64,000 nt of DNA from the NCBI GenBank assembly GCA_964036315.1, contig OZ038496.1:21586685-21650684 (forward strand), read 5' to 3'. The first letter of the stretch is position 1, and each line of letters begins with the position of its first letter. Of the stretch, positions 61,201 through 64,000 are shown in pieces. Position numbers and translations under genes: made by a program. The notes beneath the pieces were generated by a model. It searched no databases, had not been told where the DNA came from, and was given only the letters and a program-made list of their open reading frames with translations. This DNA is from Acanthosepion esculentum (Eukaryota > Mollusca > Cephalopoda > Sepiida > Sepiidae).

Positions 61201-63078
61201 CTCCTGATAGGATACTTCCCCAATTACTACTGTCTAAACCTTTTCAAGTTCAGGGTTGACCATTATCTATCCAACATATTCTCATAATTTACAATTCTTA
61301 CCTTCTCATATATTTATAAAACAACCTCATTCAGTAATCATCTACCTTGAGTGTCTCTTGAGCCTTTTTGTTTAATTTTAGCAAAAAAGTCGCACATTCC
61401 TTTGTTACCAGTTATGAAATCTATGACAGACATTGATTTATGTGTGCAAGTTATTACCTTTGGCATATTAATTCTACATTCTTGGTTTTGTATTCTTGCA
61501 GAGTTAACCCGCTCAGAAGTACGTTCAGCTTGGGTCACTGGATTGCAGACTCTCTTGAAGCAGCGATCTTTACAGCTGATCGAATCCAGTTTTTTTGCTC
61601 GCATCTTCCAAGAGATTATGAGTGTGGTTGTGAATAAAGTAGCTTCAATGCAGCAGTAAGTTTGCTTTCTTGGATCATTTTATGAAGCCTTTCTTGCATC
61701 TAAACACAGCCTTACCCTTTGCATAAAGAGGATCTCTTTATTCGGGGATATAAAGGAAAGAATCATCATTTAATGAAAAACACAAAGCCACATTTCTTCT
61801 CTATTCTGTCATGCTAACGAATGAATGATATACTGAAGAAAGAAGGAGAGCAAAAAAAGAAAGATTATATTTTAACAAATTAAACTGAGATAATCGTAAT
61901 TTTGACTGCTTGATTCTCTTCTCTTGAACCAGTTTCTCATTCACTTTCTTTTCTGTTGATGTGAGAGCAGAAAATTATTAATGCATGAGCAACACTGACA
62001 TGCAGAGGTTTGGTGATGCCTGGGGCCAACACCATGATTATATACCCCTATGACTCAAGTAGTTGGAGTTGCTACTCCAGTCTTATCAAAACACAGTTTC
62101 ACATTCACACCAGCTTGTTGGACCGTAAGGTGCTTGTATTACAAAGTTAACGCAAACAATTTCAAATTACAAAAACGAAATTTTTATTAAACTCTTTGAT
62201 TAGATGCTCTCCTGAGATGGATGCCCTGGGCTGTCACACCCTCTCCCCCTCTTCTGCATGCTAATGATGGGGAACCTGTCATTTCATTTCTTTTGTATCT
62301 CTGGTGTTATGCAATGTTGGAAGACAGTATGAATTTTTCAACATTACTTTTAATTTTATTAATAATTTTATTATTTAATTGATAATAATATAAGAAGTTC
62401 AAATAACATGGGTTTTATTTAGTTCTTCACTTTTTGTTTTTTTTATTCATCTTAAACTTTCAAATTATCTACTGCTTCTCTGTTGTCTAAATTTAACTCT
62501 TAGTTAGTACAGTAGAACACTGTCACAGCATCAGTACTACAGGGTTTTCAAATACCCCCATTTCTTAATTTTCTTGTTATATATTATCTTTAATATTCTT
62601 TCTGTTTTTATAGGATAAATAAAAAATAATTTTAAAATCAATTTAAAAGGGTAAATTTTAATAAATGAACTTATTTTTTCAAAATTAAAATCTGCAAAGA
62701 TAGGTTTTATTTCATTTTTCAGTACACAAAACATCTTGCAATTTACACAAATAGAAATTCCTTGTAGTTACTTGACAGATCAATTTGATTGGTTACTTGC
62801 TAAATATTAAAGAAAAGTATTTTGTTGGGGGTGTTTGAACACTTCATGTTATTAATGGAAAGTTAATAGTATTTTCTGTGTTTTTGTTTACTTTCACTCT
62901 TATATGATTTCCTAAATATTTTTATCTTTACTTCAGGTTGAACAGAGTGTGTGAAGAAATGAAAAGATTTTTACAAACAGCTTGTGAGCAGACAGACAAT
63001 GATATCATCATCAATCATATGTCAACATGTTTGACCCAAGTTGATATTTTTGCAGAGCATCTAATGCCACCACGACAG
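8913..63078 (+). CDS. LTN1: Listerin E3 ubiquitin-protein ligase, 5' 15 exons (partial gene)
   Basis: The spliced CDS is join(8913-8966, 14548-14751, 17050-17148, 18999-19229, 21793-21845, 28353-28533, 30031-30204, 38320-38510, 40778-40919, 46474-47241, 51536-51770, 54183-54334, 58460-58541, 61502-61655, 62937-63078). This is 2862 nt, 954 codons, with no internal stop and GT-AG borders throughout. Listerin binds stalled 60S subunits together with NEMF and ubiquitinates the nascent chain in cytosolic ribosome-associated quality control. The N-terminus has the family's conserved QRTKGN-RPSSS, GFIGFG, RKLSKKD and LPYWPRI motifs. The rest is the long helical HEAT/ARM-type body. Vertebrate listerin is about 1770 residues, so a bit over half is present. 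The C-terminal RWD and RING parts lie beyond 64000. The ATG at 8913 is the first in frame and fits the family's short basic N-terminus. Confidence 0.95.
13176..13480 (+). mobile_element. tRNA-derived SINE
   Basis: A box-A-like tggtgtagtaatgg at 13181 and a box-B-like gagttcaaattcc at 13225-13237 form a Pol III promoter. The body contains gggaaaggtatgaatc and a phrase ending gtaaatagcagga. The tail contains the short inverted text tgtatcaaaagatacat. Related copies lie at 3925 (-), 29690 (+), 32233 (-) and 37895 (+). This is the fullest of the copies. Confidence 0.8.
13590..13990 (+). mobile_element. mariner-type transposase remnant
   Basis: Translation in shifted frames gives KKIMATVWWS, then GPILLHDNVQPHTS and GYEILEHPSYS, the typical order of mariner transposase around its second and third catalytic aspartates (HDN and the YSPD site). 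In place of YSPD it reads YSQVK followed by a stop, so a catalytic position is lost. There are several stops and shifts, so it is inactive. Confidence 0.75.
14020..14285 (-). repeat. Unclassified interspersed repeat U2, copy 1
   Basis: The complement is similar to 58606-58850 over about 240 bp. Shared phrases include gactttcat, the region around tttctnagatcaatg, and ctacagaatcacaaac. It is partly open in one frame, but the frame is not shared cleanly by both copies. The class is unknown. Confidence 0.6.
14548..14751 (+). CDS. LTN1: LTN1 exon 2 (residues 19-86)
   Basis: Starts PSSSRQAAQLLSESG, contains GFIGFG (residues 38-43) and ends LRKLSKKDSITKIK. The acceptor is tatag and the donor gtaaga, phase 0 at both ends. 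This is the most conserved N-terminal signature of listerin and decides the gene identity. The N-terminal domain is the part that contacts the 60S subunit and NEMF in known structures. Confidence 0.95.
14945..15590 (+). mobile_element. RTE-like LINE 3' end (reverse transcriptase C-terminus)
   Basis: Frames in order give KFKYLGNVLTGNGKCNT, FQKLSKVLG, then WFYRMILKIPWMERISN, GKRQLKFFEHIMRKEGLENL and GKRDKGR. This is the post-palm tail of an RTE-type endonuclease-reverse transcriptase common in marine invertebrates. The YGSECW-type motif is missing through a deletion. Minus-strand relatives lie at about 19640-20225, 51230-51480 and 57820-58240. Confidence 0.75.
15980..16830 (+). mobile_element. 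LINE reverse transcriptase C-terminal fragment (jockey/CR1-like)
   Basis: One frame runs from 16127 to 16825 with a single in-frame TAG at 16379-16381. It includes LTLTADLRWNKYIEPIASS, RARKFFSPESIL, STIRPCMEYCCHIWS, FHRHAVASLYLFYKYFHGN and LWNSLPFSCFPDNYN. This is the thumb and tail of a non-LTR reverse transcriptase. No palm is present. The first 150 bp are more degenerate. Confidence 0.8.
17050..17148 (+). CDS. LTN1: LTN1 exon 3 (residues 87-119)
   Basis: Begins ALQEFNLL and ends LPYWPRIYSKMVL, which matches the family's VLPYWPRI segment. The acceptor is aatag and the donor gtaagt, phase 0. Confidence 0.95.
17149..18998 (+). other. LTN1: LTN1 intron 3
   Basis: 1.85 kb. Its main content is the long palindrome at 17610-18070. 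A short (AT)n tract lies near 18822. Confidence 0.85.
17610..18070. repeat. Long imperfect palindrome, arms of about 200 bp
   Basis: The left arm (about 17610-17810) and the right arm (about 17865-18070) are inverted copies. Matching blocks include caatctaat, cacttttattaaag, ggaattctggtat, gtgttgtc, gattttcat, tcaatcatgta and tagtataatttgtgg. Identity looks like roughly four in five positions. The centre is around 17840. It is a foldback element or MITE, and within the LTN1 pre-mRNA it would form a long hairpin. Confidence 0.8.
18999..19229 (+). CDS. LTN1: LTN1 exon 4 (residues 120-196)
   Basis: Begins DVDHRVRETVQQ, then RQLAPHLKKLMAYWLLS, and ends QALSFCQEAILD. It follows a polypyrimidine-rich acceptor (ccccccttag), with donor gtaagt. 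It corresponds to the first HEAT-type helices of the N-terminal domain. Confidence 0.95.
19640..20225 (-). mobile_element. RTE-like LINE 3' end
   Basis: The complement encodes YDTEIQRCIGTVKDAF, RKLSKILRNRKILLETKK, VISVPLYGSECWAIS and QTKKRLETKMWVYRRL. These are the post-palm region of the same RTE-like family as at 14945. The part left of 19980 is the element's further C-terminus and 3' UTR, with many stops. A T-run within it is an A-run expansion of the lysine codons. Confidence 0.75.
20400..20720 (-). mobile_element. tRNA-derived SINE with good box A and box B, body duplicated
   Basis: On the complement, box A tggccaagtgg (20691-20701) and box B ccaagttcgaatctc (20654-20668) match Pol III consensus well. 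To the left, two related units follow each other, both with accaatattatcaag(a/t)agt and a phrase like tgagaaa(t/c)ca. This suggests a tandemly duplicated body. A functional tRNA gene is ruled out by the lack of a cloverleaf. Confidence 0.65.
21048..21190. repeat. 62-bp tandem repeat, about 2.3 copies
   Basis: Unit starts at about 21048, 21110 and 21173 are marked by (ggcacttctaccta/cggatcag)-like text. Each unit contains a second inner ggatcaaa- or ggttcaaa-like phrase. Confidence 0.75.
21205..21238. repeat. (GT)n(AC)n microsatellite
   Basis: A GT tract passes directly into an AC tract, making a small self-complementary block. Confidence 0.9.
21793..21845 (+). CDS. LTN1: LTN1 exon 5 (residues 197-214, split codon)
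   Basis: A 53-nt exon encoding YTTDNLLNQKAETLSDP plus two bases of a lysine codon. The acceptor is ttcag and the donor gtaagt. The TLSDP ending is a family motif. The codon is completed by exon 6. Confidence 0.9.
22720..22925 (+). repeat. Unclassified repeat U4, copy 1
   Basis: Similar to 42815-43035. Shared phrases include cacaaactaagaattg, ttgacacaa and an acatantgttctg-like block. Each copy lies beside a Tx1-like LINE copy, but in different relative orientation. Confidence 0.45.
23705..24127 (-). pseudogene. Tx1-like LINE ORF2, C-terminal region
   Basis: Continues the reverse transcriptase frame after a TGA just right of 24125 (FLD-stop-MFCESDE, where a tryptophan is expected). Encodes FWKEDARKNFPSLRSVHLCE and ends LRLGRKGGNSLHQN. 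No zinc-finger motif is obvious. Confidence 0.6.
24128..25987 (-). pseudogene. Tx1-like LINE ORF2, linker and reverse transcriptase
   Basis: From 25663 down to 24128 the segments share one frame, interrupted by a TAG at 25265-25267 and a TGA near 24878. The linker has GYWKLNCSLFGEQDFRDQLL. RT motifs follow in order: DKSPGLDGLPSKVY, FHPLTMLNTELKILAKVLAN, QTCAVKGRTIQDNLHM, LINLDQSKAFDRVDHRFL, CQGCPIWPLLYVLALEPFL, and the catalytic AYADDVSVLV with YADD at 24659-24670. KILGIWFG follows. The catalytic aspartates are intact although the frame is broken. A further frame shift lies between 25801 and 25664. Confidence 0.8.
26031..26639 (-). pseudogene. Tx1-like LINE ORF2, endonuclease (APE-type) part
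   Basis: Open for 202 residues. It contains CVLDVTIKDKALLLIGVYAP, VVLAEDWNAVLDPDIDR and VVWTWTNSGGSVTEVRSSYL, the order of an APE-like endonuclease. In related elements the second motif is GDWN. Here the glycine is replaced by glutamate, and the first 80 or so residues of the domain are missing or unrecognisable. The enzyme would nick target DNA to prime reverse transcription. Confidence 0.7.
26721..27679 (-). pseudogene. Tx1-like LINE ORF1 (nucleic-acid-binding protein), broken
   Basis: The first part (27679-27089) is lysine-, serine- and proline-rich. It has two related segments, PSTPLSREPSPKKTSPVKKA and YPSTPLNRDPSPLRQ, and a coiled-coil-like run of charged residues (EKIKKLKEKLDKQ). A second open stretch in another frame (27017-26721) reads GARLAWAMLDEAIGSFKMSP. 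No CCHC zinc knuckle is seen. The two parts were probably one ORF1 before a shift near 27050. ORF1 proteins of this class bind element RNA. Confidence 0.55.
27686..27920 (+). mobile_element. TIR element family T, copy 2 (left part missing)
   Basis: Starts inside the tRNA-like region (attgaactcacactctt) exactly where the Tx1-like LINE 5' end stops, then gataactgacatacatt, ggaactagaacagtctaccc and aaagggttcagttcgacatt. The core is CTGAAGA at 27834-27840, GGCC, then GAAA at 27862-27865. It ends in the terminal repeat aaagatgaggacaatagtc. The abrupt join suggests LINE insertion or deletion here. Confidence 0.65.
28353..28533 (+). CDS. LTN1: LTN1 exon 6 (to residue 274)
   Basis: Completes the split lysine codon, then LTSSEDMISKYNRIL, SSSLLALCKLLRAL and IWNLCKSPVNS. 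The acceptor is taag and the donor gtaaga. The SLLAL segment aligns with the vertebrate protein. Confidence 0.92.
28885..29350 (+). repeat. Unclassified interspersed repeat U1, copy 1
   Basis: Closely similar to 56735-57160 in the same orientation. Shared strings include tctgttttgat, agacatatcaa, gtgaaatg, aaagttgttaa, ctcaaatatttaacgatg and gcttattcaatcatta. No protein is recognisable in either copy and no terminal repeats are seen. Confidence 0.7.
29690..29835 (+). mobile_element. tRNA-derived SINE, truncated
   Basis: Box-A-like tggtgtaatggataag and box-B-like gagttccaattcc, followed by the body phrase ctagggaaagttatgaat. Same family as 13176 but lacking the 3' half. Confidence 0.7.
30031..30204 (+). 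CDS. LTN1: LTN1 exon 7 (residues 275-332)
   Basis: Begins VRSSSFLFLAAVCQVVPD and contains LSLDDSDVVACGSVWEAVL, which fits the family's SIDDSDP...LWEAVL segment. The acceptor is ttttag and the donor gtaagt, followed directly by an AT microsatellite. Confidence 0.95.
30221..30264. repeat. (AT)n microsatellite
   Basis: AT tract starting 17 bp after the exon 7 donor. A second AT tract lies at about 30473-30500. Confidence 0.95.
30501..31472. mobile_element. Inverted-repeat-bounded structure, 82-bp arms
   Basis: 30501-30582 and 31391-31472 are inverted copies with five mismatches in 82 positions, about 94% identity. Shared text includes aaaagtcaggaggtcagttg and cagtatcctcaggcaa. The 0.8-kb interior has a poly-T tract and a Penelope-like endonuclease fragment. 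Penelope-like elements are known for terminal repeats in direct or inverted orientation, so this may be one truncated element, though it could equally be an inverted duplication. Confidence 0.75.
30990..31200 (+). mobile_element. Penelope-like GIY-YIG endonuclease C-terminal fragment
   Basis: From 31010 one frame reads FKRRWYNHRSSFKLENLRYS and then KLANRVWNLKEKETG, ending in a TGA at 31121. A shifted frame continues with KKARPDNN. The pattern of FKxRYxNHxxSF followed by LxxxVWxLK is what I know from the end of the GIY-YIG domain in Penelope-like elements. The GIY and YIG residues themselves are not present. Confidence 0.55.
31480..32230. other. Intronic stretch with overlapping open frames, unassigned
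   Basis: Open frames of up to 118 codons overlap on both strands at 31757-32125. No family motif is recognised. A short agtagtagtagtag run lies near 31621. It may be repeat-derived. Confidence 0.35.
32233..32515 (-). mobile_element. tRNA-derived SINE, nearly full length
   Basis: The complement matches the SINE at 13176 over most of its length, including ccatagctagg, the tatctttcgatacgtgac tail and the head ending gattcgac. Its head abuts the LINE endonuclease that starts at 32517. Confidence 0.75.
32517..34215 (+). mobile_element. Non-LTR LINE with endonuclease and zinc-finger tail but no reverse transcriptase palm
   Basis: In shifting frames: GVGFTIKSDIAKSLSSLLK, MTLVLELDNNFSATLVSCYA, IGDFNVRVGADHQTWPGV and WHMID of an APE-like endonuclease. 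Then the linker region with KKVYGPQGNRISPVLSPD and a KEHFESVLNF motif. At about 33690 the sequence jumps directly to the post-RT region (LYAFHKRCLCSI) and continues to a C-terminal finger, ACPVCGPVCKSHAGFLSHTK (near 34137-34196). Many stops. The palm with the YADD-type site is absent. Confidence 0.75.
34257..34287. repeat. (GT)n microsatellite
   Basis: GT tract directly downstream of the LINE zinc-finger tail. Confidence 0.9.
35836..36128 (+). mobile_element. TIR element family T, copy 3
   Basis: Left end cattatttacatg with the shared left flank ctgtctgaatttctg; right end catgtaaataatg. The core has CTGATGA at 36045-36051 and GAAA at 36073-36076, followed by cgtaataacaacaac. The interior is short and degenerate. 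Confidence 0.65.
37157..37201. repeat. (AC)n microsatellite
   Basis: Uninterrupted AC tract. Confidence 0.95.
37334..37371. repeat. (AT)n microsatellite
   Basis: Uninterrupted AT tract. Confidence 0.95.
37895..38040 (+). mobile_element. tRNA-derived SINE, truncated
   Basis: A degenerate head, gtgtaactgatagcagttcag, split by drift, and a box-B-like tttgaattccag. The body has aggaaaggtacgaatcc and taaatagtagga, as in the SINE at 13176. Confidence 0.65.
38320..38510 (+). CDS. LTN1: LTN1 exon 8 (residues 333-396, split codon)
   Basis: Begins ECWKHVSVPKGVWPKLRTVL and continues to SILPLLSKFPKEFIGQPQQF. It ends with two bases of a glycine codon before gtaagt. The acceptor is ttttttag. Confidence 0.95.
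38840..39175. repeat. Diverged tandem duplication, period of about 230 bp
   Basis: The phrase ttttgtcttcaatcccatgt, with ctttaatcttagtcatgtac downstream, recurs in altered form about 230 bp later (ttttgtctccaattttctgt and ctttaatcttggtcctgtgc). Confidence 0.6.
40060..40560 (-). repeat. Unclassified interspersed repeat U3, copy 2
   Basis: The complement shares blocks with 5990-6430, including a run of about 28 identical bases around aatgaataatgaattttta and a ttgcaaaaatc block near 40545. Confidence 0.5.
40778..40919 (+). CDS. LTN1: LTN1 exon 9 (to residue 443)
   Basis: Completes the glycine codon, then IGKDSVQLSPSECSAVVTAL and ends HLLFMDQ. The acceptor is ttttcag and the donor gtaatc. The SPSECSAVV stretch corresponds to the vertebrate SSSEC region. 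Confidence 0.93.
42316..42630 (-). mobile_element. TIR element family T, copy 4, with box A/B-like promoter
   Basis: The left terminus is attatttacattattcgg. The core lies on the complement: CTGAAGA at 42399-42405, stem GGCC/GGCT, GAAA at 42374-42377. On the + strand the interior has a box-A match, tggcacagtgg (42449), and a box-B-like gagttcaatac (near 42508). The right end has the ggaactagaacagtctaccc block and then stops, so the right terminal repeat is missing. Confidence 0.7.
42815..43035 (+). repeat. Unclassified repeat U4, copy 2
   Basis: Similar to 22720-22925, with shared acaaactaagaattg and ttgacacaa blocks. Confidence 0.45.
43190..44720 (+). mobile_element. Tx1-like LINE, internally deleted copy
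   Basis: Frames give YLANFPWLELTEAASCEGEI, then LDDYRPITLLNTELKILAKI, QTCTVKRQTIQSNLHLIHMI and AALINLD followed by RVNHQYLAAGLQA. These parallel the finger and early palm region of the copy at 22930-27690. After about 43990 the sequence passes to text similar to that copy's 3' UTR (aaaggtgggtaaatgttgc), so the YADD palm, thumb and C-terminus are gone. Several stops and shifts. Confidence 0.7.
45641..45993 (+). mobile_element. TIR element family T, copy 5 (most complete)
   Basis: The left terminus atttacattgttcagactgt, continuing to cattgtcatattc-like text, is mirrored at the right end (gaatatgacaatgaagatga through caatgtaaat) for about 45 bp. The interior has the tRNA-like region (tggccctgtgaataag and gtgaattcacta), the ggaactagaacaatataccc block and the core CTGAAGA at 45912-45918. 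The GAAA position reads AAAA. Total 353 bp. Confidence 0.75.
46474..47241 (+). CDS. LTN1: LTN1 exon 10 (residues 444-699)
   Basis: The longest exon, 768 nt and fully open. It encodes LVPIVQASLIEEKATLS through NFMDDICQ. The acceptor is ttgtag and the donor gtaagt, phase 0 at both ends. It is predicted helical body of listerin with no catalytic motif. Its base composition is visibly less AT-rich than the flanking introns, as expected for coding sequence. Confidence 0.93.
47780..48330 (+). mobile_element. Mariner/Tc1-like transposase, internally deleted
   Basis: One frame gives DFKALPARIAICALYQG and RIVQRIQKELDESNSDYEGT of the DNA-binding helix-turn-helix part. A second frame gives PYVWQQDSALCHTSRKTPS and, after shifts, YYVWGAVEQE-like text of the catalytic C-terminus (the DSAxxHTS motif around the second aspartate). 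The middle of the protein, with the first aspartate, is missing. Stops are present, so it is inactive. Confidence 0.7.
48601..48860. mobile_element. MITE with imperfect TIRs of about 55 bp
   Basis: The left end (gtcacttagatgattgat, then ttatattcagcaa and actttggagttt) is mirrored by the right end (aaactccagagttgagga, gaatataaaatcaatcaac, taagtgac). Within it, the phrase gtttcatagacaaac occurs twice, 59 bp apart, and aggaggtttcagcaatttgt is followed by its partial inverse aacctcct. Confidence 0.7.
48882..48922. repeat. (AT)n microsatellite
   Basis: AT tract 22 bp right of the MITE. Confidence 0.95.
51230..51480 (-). mobile_element. RTE-like LINE 3' remnant
   Basis: The + strand text atgtcctgtgagtgttaaat, ctttcctcattgtg, tcctagaaatttcag and ctctttctgat parallels 19840-19925, where the same RTE-like C-terminus lies antisense. 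Too decayed to translate well. Confidence 0.55.
51536..51770 (+). CDS. LTN1: LTN1 exon 11 (residues 700-778, split codon)
   Basis: Begins EFNKSCLFKILLNEILVSQ, includes WLSRPTLGKKLLSL and ends LALSSSSQS plus one base. The acceptor is tttcag and the donor gtaatt. Confidence 0.92.
52811..52848. repeat. Perfect palindrome, 18-bp arms
   Basis: agatcaatggtatgtact is followed by two bases and then its exact inverse complement. Confidence 0.9.
52907..52962. repeat. Near-perfect palindrome, 26-bp arms
   Basis: The arm at 52907-52932 and the arm at 52937-52962 match at 25 of 26 positions around a four-base loop. The innermost text is aaattaaacacc, tact, ggtgtttaattt. Confidence 0.9.
53745..54010. repeat. 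Two-copy direct repeat, period of about 178 bp
   Basis: tcttttcaacaggagtagag with ttgtttcctctttaggat recurs as tcttttgaacaggagtagac with ttgtttcctgtttaggat. Confidence 0.7.
54183..54334 (+). CDS. LTN1: LTN1 exon 12 (to residue 828)
   Basis: The acceptor is tttcaag. Using the AG at 54181-54182 restores the frame (a glutamate codon across the junction), whereas the AG two bases later does not. Encodes EPLLKTEYIEDILHRIHQ and ends MSSFFQGLQ before gtgaga. Confidence 0.9.
54830..55220 (+). mobile_element. LINE C-terminal tail with degenerate zinc finger
   Basis: Translation gives LLYRELATSKRAQGQPDRFK and ICKSDMWVMDVAIKMWEDVA, reading across one stop, then FTCSGCNQDCHPSVCRYSLN followed by RC. This is the C-x2-C-x-x-x-C/H finger that ends several invertebrate LINE ORFs. 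The expected histidine before RC is replaced by asparagine. Confidence 0.65.
56398..56712. mobile_element. Probable MITE, about 310 bp
   Basis: The left end, atatagtggaacctaagttc, and the right end, gaactgaggttgctctgtaa, are imperfect inverted repeats. The interior has gttcgagaggcattttcatc and a left-hand partner around cctgaaggccattcgtaacc, which extends the inverted symmetry. Confidence 0.55.
56735..57160 (+). repeat. Unclassified interspersed repeat U1, copy 2
   Basis: Similar to 28885-29350 over its whole length in the same orientation. It has a 60-codon open stretch at its left end that is not open in the other copy. Confidence 0.7.
57450..58240 (-). mobile_element. RTE-like LINE 3' end, possibly two nested pieces
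   Basis: The complement of 57824-58081 is open and encodes IYIMRKKGLENLIPTGYIEG, then KRDRGKQ and KWLAEQGLGEIAKSQ, the C-terminus of the RTE-like ORF. A second 3' terminal piece (57460-57530, gtgccatatcccttcagga) lies 300 bp to the left, so either two insertions or an interrupted one is present. Confidence 0.7.
58460..58541 (+). CDS. LTN1: LTN1 exon 13 (residues 829-856, split codon)
   Basis: Encodes DCSWLSSAEDLLLIMFLFSL and DNDLKIS, plus one base before gtaagt. The acceptor is tttcag. The open frame continues past the donor into the intron but is not needed. Confidence 0.88.
58606..58850 (+). repeat. Unclassified interspersed repeat U2, copy 2
   Basis: Similar to the complement of 14020-14285, with shared gactttcat, tctaagatcaatg and ctacagaatcacaaac. 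Confidence 0.6.
59226..59520 (-). mobile_element. TIR element family T, copy 6 (one end)
   Basis: The left end has the shared flank ctgtttgaatttctgggatg and terminus cattatttacattgtttaca, then ttcatctttgttgtt and gaaccctttatttaatctat. On the complement the interior has a box-A-like tggcctagtgaattaaag. The opposite end cannot be found. Confidence 0.6.
60690..61290 (+). mobile_element. LINE reverse transcriptase C-terminal fragment (jockey/CR1-like), degenerate
   Basis: Pieces in shifted frames: LKDASCFEHLLGLKFTSNLN, SIAKDVGKMFSSVYCSRK, LYKSPIRPKMDYLGWICP, SSDELHSLILPVQTF and HHAIYTRVNY. This is the same protein region as at 16127-16825 but from a different family member. Many stops. Confidence 0.65.
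61502..61655 (+). CDS. LTN1: LTN1 exon 14 (split codons at both ends)
   Basis: The acceptor is ttgcag. Encodes ELTRSEVRSAWVTGLQTLLK, then SFFARIFQEIMSVVVNKVAS, and ends in a split glutamine codon before gtaagt. Confidence 0.9.
61656..62936 (+). other. LTN1: LTN1 intron 14
   Basis: 1.3 kb of AT-rich sequence without a recognisable element. Confidence 0.8.
62937..63078 (+). CDS. LTN1: LTN1 exon 15 (to residue 954), last exon in window
   Basis: Completes the glutamine codon, then LNRVCEEMKRFLQTACEQTD and ends EHLMPPRQ before gtgaga. The acceptor is cttcag. The next exon must lie beyond the satellite array and the right edge. Confidence 0.9.
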
Positions 63079-63204
63079 GTGAGAAGCATCCCCACTCTTC
63101 ATTTTTTTTTTTTTTTTTTTTAAATAAAAACAACACTTTGTTGCAAGTTTCTAATGTATTTAAAAATAAAGAGACTGATTTAAAAAAAAAAAAAATGATT
63201 TTTG
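63079..63204 (+). other. LTN1: LTN1 intron 15, 5' part
   Basis: Begins gtgaga after exon 15. A T-run and an A-run precede the satellite. Confidence 0.8.
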
Positions 63205-64000
63205 TATTAGATATCTGTGGTAAGATAGTAACCAGGAATATTAGATATCTGTGGTAAGATAGTAACCAGGAATATTAGATATCTGTGGTAAGATAGTAAC
63301 CAGGAATATTAGATATCTGTGGTAAGATAGTAACCAGGAATATTAGATATCTGTGGTAAGATAGTAACCAGGAATATTAGATATCTGTGGTAAGATAGTA
63401 ACCAGGAATATTAGATATCTGTGGTAAGATAGTAACCAGGAATATTAGATATCTGTGGTAAGATAGTAACCAGGAATATTAGATATCTGTGGTAAGATAG
63501 TAACCAGGAATATTAGATATCTGTGGTAAGATAGTAACCAGGAATATTAGATATCTGTGGTAAGATAGTAACCAGGAATATTAGATATCTGTGGTAAGAT
63601 AGTAACCAGGAATATTAGATATCTGTGGTAAGATAGTAACCAGGAATATTAGATATCTGTGGTAAGATAGTAACCAGGAATATTAGATATCTGTGGTAAG
63701 ATAGTAACCAGGAATATTAGATATCTGTGGTAAGATAGTAACCAGGAATATTAGATATCTGTGGTAAGATAGTAACCAGGAATATTAGATATCTGTGGTA
63801 AGATAGTAACCAGGAATATTAGATATCTGTGGTAAGATAGTAACCAGGAATATTAGATATCTGTGGTAAGATAGTAACCAGGAATATTAGATATCTGTGG
63901 TAAGATAGTAACCAGGAATATTAGATATCTGTGGTAAGATAGTAACCAGGAATATTAGATATCTGTGGTAAGATAGTAACCAGGAATATTAGATATCTGT
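63205..64000. repeat. 34-bp satellite, at least 23.4 exact copies
   Basis: The unit begins tattagatatctgtggtaag and ends atagtaaccaggaa. By eye, every copy from 63205 to the right edge is identical and in exact 34-bp register (23 full units plus 14 bases). The array continues outside the window. Each unit contains ggtaaga, which resembles a 5' splice site. Confidence 0.97.

Larger units (their letters stand above)
58542..61501 (+). other. LTN1: LTN1 intron 13
   Basis: 3 kb. Holds repeat U2 copy 2, a family T left end and a LINE tail. The stretch 59560-60690 is unrecognised. Confidence 0.85.

Noticed and set aside
63205..64000. Possible CRISPR-like array at the right edge
   Set aside because: Units are contiguous and identical with no variable spacers, inside an intron of an animal gene. 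It is a satellite.

Overview
The window reads as animal nuclear DNA: AT-rich, intron-dominated, GT-AG spliced and dense with degraded retroelements. There are no bacterial operons, ribosome binding sites, rRNA genes or CRISPR arrays. The mix of interspersed repeats (tRNA-derived SINEs, RTE-like LINE 3' ends, Tx1-like LINEs, LINE tails ending in a zinc finger, Penelope-like fragments) suggests a lophotrochozoan, most likely a cephalopod mollusc. That assignment is inference from repeat style, not a database match.

One host gene is well supported. It is the 5' part of LTN1 (listerin, the E3 ubiquitin ligase of ribosome-associated quality control) on the + strand. Fifteen coding exons between 8913 and 63078 join in a consistent reading frame and give the first 954 codons. 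All introns completed inside the window have GT-AG borders, and the gene runs off the right edge. The C-terminal RWD and RING region, which carries the ligase activity, is not in the window. The proximal upstream sequence (about 8750-8830) has a duplicated CRE/ETS-like module, a YY1-like motif and an E-box, which fits a housekeeping promoter.

Layout. Positions 1-8750 are intergenic repeat-rich DNA: a LINE tail, a TIR element, a small MITE, a Penelope-type reverse transcriptase fragment on the minus strand, a tandem duplication, a SINE, and an unassigned coding-like stretch. Positions 8913-64000 are LTN1. Intron 1 holds a SINE, a mariner remnant and an unclassified repeat. Intron 2 holds RTE-like and jockey/CR1-like LINE pieces. 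Intron 3 holds a roughly 460-bp palindrome. Intron 4 holds a 2.2-kb structure bounded by inverted repeats. Intron 5 holds a nearly complete but broken Tx1-like LINE. Intron 7 holds an inverted-repeat structure with a Penelope-like fragment and a LINE that has lost its reverse transcriptase. Intron 9 holds a second, deleted Tx1-like copy. Intron 10 holds a deleted mariner and a MITE. Introns 11-13 hold palindromes and LINE tails. Intron 15 starts a 34-bp satellite that continues past the right edge.

No new multi-gene system was found. The most unusual material is structural: several long inverted repeats inside introns of one gene, a TIR element family that also carries a tRNA-like promoter and a partial hammerhead-like core, and a perfectly periodic satellite that places a splice-donor-like motif in every unit.
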